From assembly GCF_018446385.1 (NCBI RefSeq), contig NC_055996.1, forward strand, positions 131,922,532-131,986,531: a DNA stretch of 64,000 bases. Direction: 5' to 3'. This DNA comes from Zingiber officinale (lineage: Eukaryota; Streptophyta; Magnoliopsida; Zingiberales; Zingiberaceae). The position numbers and the translations under genes are program-made. Of this stretch, positions 60,694 to 64,000 are shown in pieces; within the stretch, counting starts at the first letter, position 1, and each line of letters starts with the position of its first letter. The notes under the pieces were generated by a model, which saw nothing but the letters and a program-made list of their open reading frames with translations, was not told the origin of the DNA and did no database searches.

Positions 60694-61908
60694 TTATCTG
60701 GGATCTGCCATATATATTTCACTGCAGTTCAATACCGTGGACCAATCAGTTATATCTCGAGTGCCACGGAGCATGCTACCAAGAGATATGACAGCCAAGG
60801 GCACACCGTCACATTTCTCAACAATCTTTTCACCAATTTCCATCAACTTTTGATCGACTGGTTCGTCTTCAAATGCAAAATGATAAAACAAGGACAGACA
60901 ATCATCTCGGGACAATTGTTGTATGTGATAGGTGGTTTTGGATGAGCCCATAATCAAAGGGACTTTTTGGCTACGGGTTGTCATCAAAATTTTGCTTCCG
61001 GGAGCCCTACAGGTTAAGGCTGCTTTCAGTACACCCCACTTTAATACATTTTCATTCCATACATCATCCAGTACGAGCAGAAATCTCTTCCCCGATAATG
61101 CTGCTTCTAGCTTCTGCCTCACTAAATCAATTTCTGAGATTTTGACCGGTGCAGCAAAAGCCAGTTCTAATACAGACTTCATTATCTTTGCGGGATCAAA
61201 TTCAGTCCCAACAACTTTCCACATTCTTAGATAAAAATACTCTTTTACACTGTCATCATTGAAAACAAGCTGAGCAAGTGCAGTCTTCCCCAGGCCACCC
61301 ATCCCTACAATGGTGATGACCTTCAATGTACCATGACTGCTTTCATCAACATCATCATCCTTTGTTAACATGTCGACAATCATATTCTTCTCTGATTCTC
61401 TCCCTATAACATCAAAGCTATTGCGGGAGTGGGTCTCTCTGTAGGGACTTGGTTTCGACACGAGGATATTGCCTTGTGGCAAATTGAGAAGGATGGACTT
61501 TTGCAGCAAAATAGATTCCAAACTTTCTGTTACAGCTTGGATCATGCCACTTATCCTACTGGTATACACAACTTGATTATCAGAAGAGAAGAAATCACGT
61601 ACCGGCCCAAAAGAAGTTTTTGATCTCGGCTTTTTCTGCAAGACTTTGGTGTCATAGTAATCCACAACATCCTCGAGATCGTAGGCCAAGTATTTGAGCT
61701 TCTTCACCAACTCCTTCACAGCAGCATCAATAAAAGGGCGGGAGTCGACATCTTGGATCACCGCGTCAATGATCGCAGACGACTCCTTGAGCTTCTCCAT
61801 CTTCCCTTCGATACCCGTTATAGCCTTGAGTTTGTCCTTGAGTTGGAGGAGATCTGCTACATTCTCGCCCTTGAAGCGAGACGCATCACTTACCAAAGCT
61901 GCTGCCAT
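60694..61908 (-). CDS. Truncated CNL protein (CC and NB-ARC only)
   Basis: The 404-residue product is the close relative of the intact CNL at 9048. It has the coiled-coil with DLEDVVDYYD (77-86), P-loop GMGGLGKTA (202-210), kinase-2 LLVLDDVW (278-285), RNBS-B SKILMTTR (305-312) and GLPL-type CDGVPLAV (366-373). Homology stops at about residue 395 (NCSEIY), after which four unrelated residues precede a stop. RNBS-D, MHD and all LRRs are missing. The frame is otherwise open and the start matches the intact gene. It is either a pseudogene made by deletion or rearrangement or a short CN-type protein. Plants do express such truncated NLRs, some acting as helpers or regulators, but no such role can be claimed from sequence. 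Confidence 0.85.
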   Translation of the reverse strand: MAAALVSDASRFKGENVADLLQLKDKLKAITGIEGKMEKLKESSAIIDAVIQDVDSRPFIDAAVKELVKKLKYLAYDLEDVVDYYDTKVLQKKPRSKTSFGPVRDFFSSDNQVVYTSRISGMIQAVTESLESILLQKSILLNLPQGNILVSKPSPYRETHSRNSFDVIGRESEKNMIVDMLTKDDDVDESSHGTLKVITIVGMGGLGKTALAQLVFNDDSVKEYFYLRMWKVVGTEFDPAKIMKSVLELAFAAPVKISEIDLVRQKLEAALSGKRFLLVLDDVWNENVLKWGVLKAALTCRAPGSKILMTTRSQKVPLIMGSSKTTYHIQQLSRDDCLSLFYHFAFEDEPVDQKLMEIGEKIVEKCDGVPLAVISLGSMLRGTRDITDWSTVLNCSEIYMADPR

Positions 61909-62200
61909 AGCTTCTGATGAAGGATGAAGAAGTTGTTGGCTGTGGATCTGGGCCTGGCTAACAATAGATAGCTTGGAGGAGAAAAGAGGAACAATAATGC
62001 AGGGCGACGACTCCTTGAAGTCTTCCTTTTTTTTGATGAATTATTAAAAAGGGTTGGATCTCCATTAAGATTGATTATAAATTCCAGCTCACCGTGACAG
62101 TGATAGTATTAATTAAATCTACGTCCCTAACCCCACCGACCACAAATTTTCAATTCCGTTACTTAAAATATCTGTAATTATATTGTAATTTTTAGAAGCA
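61909..62200 (-). promoter_or_regulatory. Upstream region of the truncated CNL gene
   Basis: The leader just upstream of ATG and the block at about 62087-62195 correspond in reverse to the promoter of the intact CNL. An open coding frame plus conserved upstream sequence leaves expression possible. Confidence 0.6.
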
Positions 62201-62680
62201 ATAATTTGCTTAATTAGAGGATTAAAGAGAAGCAACAATTTGCAGGGCGACGACTACTTGAAGTCTCTTTTTTTGGATGGATTATTAAAAAGGGTTGAGT
62301 CTTGAATAACATTGTTTGCACATTTAAAAAAAAATATTGAAAAAAAAAAAACTTAATATGGGGTGATTGATATGGTGTTAGAAGTTTTTCATTCGTCGTC
62401 ATTGTAAATCGGAAAAGTGGCCGCTATGGATAACCCATAAATCTAGTAATTAGTTACACGTCCATTTAAAAAAAAAAAAAATCCAATACATGCAGTGTAG
62501 CAAAGATCGAATTACGAATACTAGAGTGATAACTTCCGCTACACCATAATCTGGGCCAATTGCCTACACATTCCAGCTCGCCGTGGCAGTGACGTGGGTA
62601 TTCATTAAATCTACGCTGGCCACGAATTTTCAGTTCCGTAGCTTAAAATATCTGTAATTAATGTATTATTTTATTTTTAA
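62201..62680 (-). repeat. Partial repeats of the CNL upstream region
   Basis: The block gggcgacgactccttgaagtc...attattaaaaagggttg (about 62000-62055) recurs at 62246-62300. The block ccagctcaccgtgacagtga...aatatctgtaatta (62087-62180) recurs at 62572-62665 in the same orientation with more divergence. These layered copies suggest successive duplications of the promoter, or of a former gene's promoter. Confidence 0.75.
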
Positions 62681-62849
62681 AAACGTCATGTAACTATTTT
62701 TGGTACCGTTAGATTTCTAAGAGATCTATTAAAAAATTATATTTAAATTTAAACGGATTAAATAATATGATCATAATTAAAAGTATAAAAAATATTAGGT
62801 AGCTTGTGACATGATCTAACTAGTTTTCTACCCGATGAGGGTCGACCTT

Positions 62850-62851
<2 letters not shown>
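62681..62851. other. Short AT-rich spacer
   Basis: No feature recognised between the promoter repeats and the (AT)n tract. Confidence 0.5.

Positions 62852-62899
<48 letters not shown>
62852..62899. repeat. (AT)n microsatellite
   Basis: About 24 uninterrupted AT dinucleotides. Length may vary between individuals and may be inaccurate in an assembly. Confidence 0.95.
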
Positions 62900-62902
<3 letters not shown>

Positions 62903-62910
62903 TGATCCGG

Positions 62911-63680
62911 TGATAAGAACGGAGGATTTTTTTTTTGGGGAAGTCAGAGATACGTGGAGGTCAACCCCAAGTTCACGCCGAACGGAAGGATGCCGGGCCG
63001 AACGGAAGGATGCCGGACCGAACGGAAGGCAACCCGACCATGGACGGGTTTCCGACGCTCATAGTGAAAAGGGTCACCGGGCCGAGCGGATAGTCCGCTC
63101 GGCCGAAGCATAAAGCATCGTTGCTGTGGAACACTCTCAGCTGAGCACCCGGTCAGACCCATACTTACGCCCGGTCGGACCTATGTCTGCCGAGCGGATG
63201 AATGCTTGGCGTCAGGAAAAAGGAGACAAAGGCAAGGGGACATTAGGGAACATCATTTTCTGACAACAGGCATGTTCGACGACCAGGCCATACATAAAAT
63301 CGTACGACGGAAGGACCTGATGTCCCATCAAAGAGGTGATCAGACTGTATAGTATGGTGTCAGACATGTTCCTCTGACAAGCTCATGCTAAGGTATGGTA
63401 CCAGGACACGTGTACACCTCGGTAGGTGTGCCCGAGCCTCCCCACAGCTCTATATAAGAGCTTTCATACTTCGCCGGAGGTATGCATTCTTAGATATTCG
63501 AAGCCACCTCTTTGTTGCCCACTTGCCTGACTTGAGCGTCGGAGGGTCGTCGCCGGGAACCCCTTCCCGGCCCGACTTCTTTGCAGGTTCGCCGGAGCGT
63601 CGTCCGACCGGTCGAAGATCTACGTCAGCGACAAGGAGAGCGCCACGTGCCCAGCGTCCGTTGGTTCGGCGATTCGGACA
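62911..63680 (+). repeat. 5' LTR of a gypsy element (K)
   Basis: The GC-rich sequence has cgctcggccga and ccgaacggaagg repeats, a TATA box (ctatataag at about 63450) and a likely end gattcggaca, followed after nine bases by a primer site. The start tgataag at 62911 is the most probable TG end but is not certain. Ends and PBS style suit the Tat lineage of Ty3/gypsy. Open frames inside are not genes. Confidence 0.65.
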
Positions 63681-63689
63681 GGATCAATT

Positions 63690-63708
63690 TGGCGCCGTCT
63701 GTGGGAAC
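63690..63708 (+). promoter_or_regulatory. Primer binding site of gypsy element K
   Basis: tggcgccgtctgtgggaac is a classic plant gypsy primer site of the Tat-type style. It fixes plus-strand orientation, with the body lying to the right. Confidence 0.8.
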
Positions 63709-64000
63709 TATAACGACCACCCTTCTTACTACTACTATTCTCTAAGGATGACCGTTACTTAACTACTAACTCTACTTAACCGGTAGGATTAAAAATCACA
63801 TGGAAACCCTTACCGAAAAATTTCGACAGAGTCTCCCCTGTACCGGTGACCATATTTAACAACACATGCAATATATACTCAGCCACAAGCGGCTGGAACA
63901 CATATCGATCAACCAAAAGAAATAACATCACCACGCAGTTTAATGAAATCAAATCATGCAAGTAATGAATAGCAGAAACAAAATAAAAACATACAATTAA
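63709..64000. other. Start of element K interior or another nested LTR
   Basis: The sequence does not look like a gypsy leader followed by gag. The phrase cgacagagtctcccctgtaccggtgacc resembles LTR sequence of other plant gypsy elements, so a further insertion may begin at about 63709 (tataacgacc). The window ends before this can be settled. Confidence 0.3.

Noticed and set aside
62835..63162. Open frames over the (AT)n tract and gypsy LTR
   Set aside because: One encodes a long Ile-Tyr run from the microsatellite; the others follow the repeated cgaacggaagg words of the LTR.

Overview
The window is nuclear DNA of a flowering plant. It carries plant CC-NBS-LRR (CNL) resistance genes, Ty1/copia elements primed by initiator tRNA-Met, Ty3/gypsy LTRs and a plant hAT transposase remnant. 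A monocot is plausible from the single-exon CNL and the retrotransposon style, but I cannot prove the species. Only one clearly intact host gene is present; most of the remainder is transposable-element DNA.

Layout. 1-591: CT-rich repeat and the end of an unidentified element. 592-3341: gag-only copia element A (minus), left end missing. 3342-8721: 3' tandem-repeat region and 3' LTR of a plus-strand gypsy element, the LTR split by a 2.4-kb solo copia LTR (H, 5290-7727). 8722-15600: promoter, intact CNL gene (9048-12494), a foldback element (about 14.0-14.7 kb) and a decayed LRR tail of a second CNL copy. 15.9-20.4 kb: hAT element with a broken transposase. 20.5-21.7 kb: exon-like fragments of an unrecognised gene. 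22455 to about 57990: a nest of copia elements. 58-60.7 kb: short repeats and a candidate solo LTR. 60694-61908 (minus): a second CNL cut off after the NB-ARC domain, with a duplicated upstream region. 62852-64000: an (AT)n tract and the 5' LTR and primer site of a gypsy element leaving the window.

The nest can be read from LTR ends, primer binding sites (PBS), polypurine tracts (PPT) and 5-bp target-site duplications (TSD). Host F is a minus-strand copia element. Its left LTR holds two insertions: solo LTR G (TSD TACCA), itself split by full-length D (TSD GGGAG), and gag-only B (TSD CAACG/CAATG), itself split in its gag gene by gag-only C (TSD CTCGG/CTTGG). F's reverse transcriptase gene is split by full-length E (TSD GTCTA). 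D, E and H belong to one group with unusually long LTRs (2.4-2.7 kb).

How the parts relate. The two NB-ARC genes lie in opposite orientation about 48 kb apart and share coding and upstream sequence, so they appear to be relatives in one resistance-gene cluster that transposon bursts pushed apart. A, B and C encode Gag but no protease, integrase or reverse transcriptase, so they would need enzymes from partner elements. D has nearly identical LTRs around a ruined pol region, which also points to movement with borrowed enzymes.
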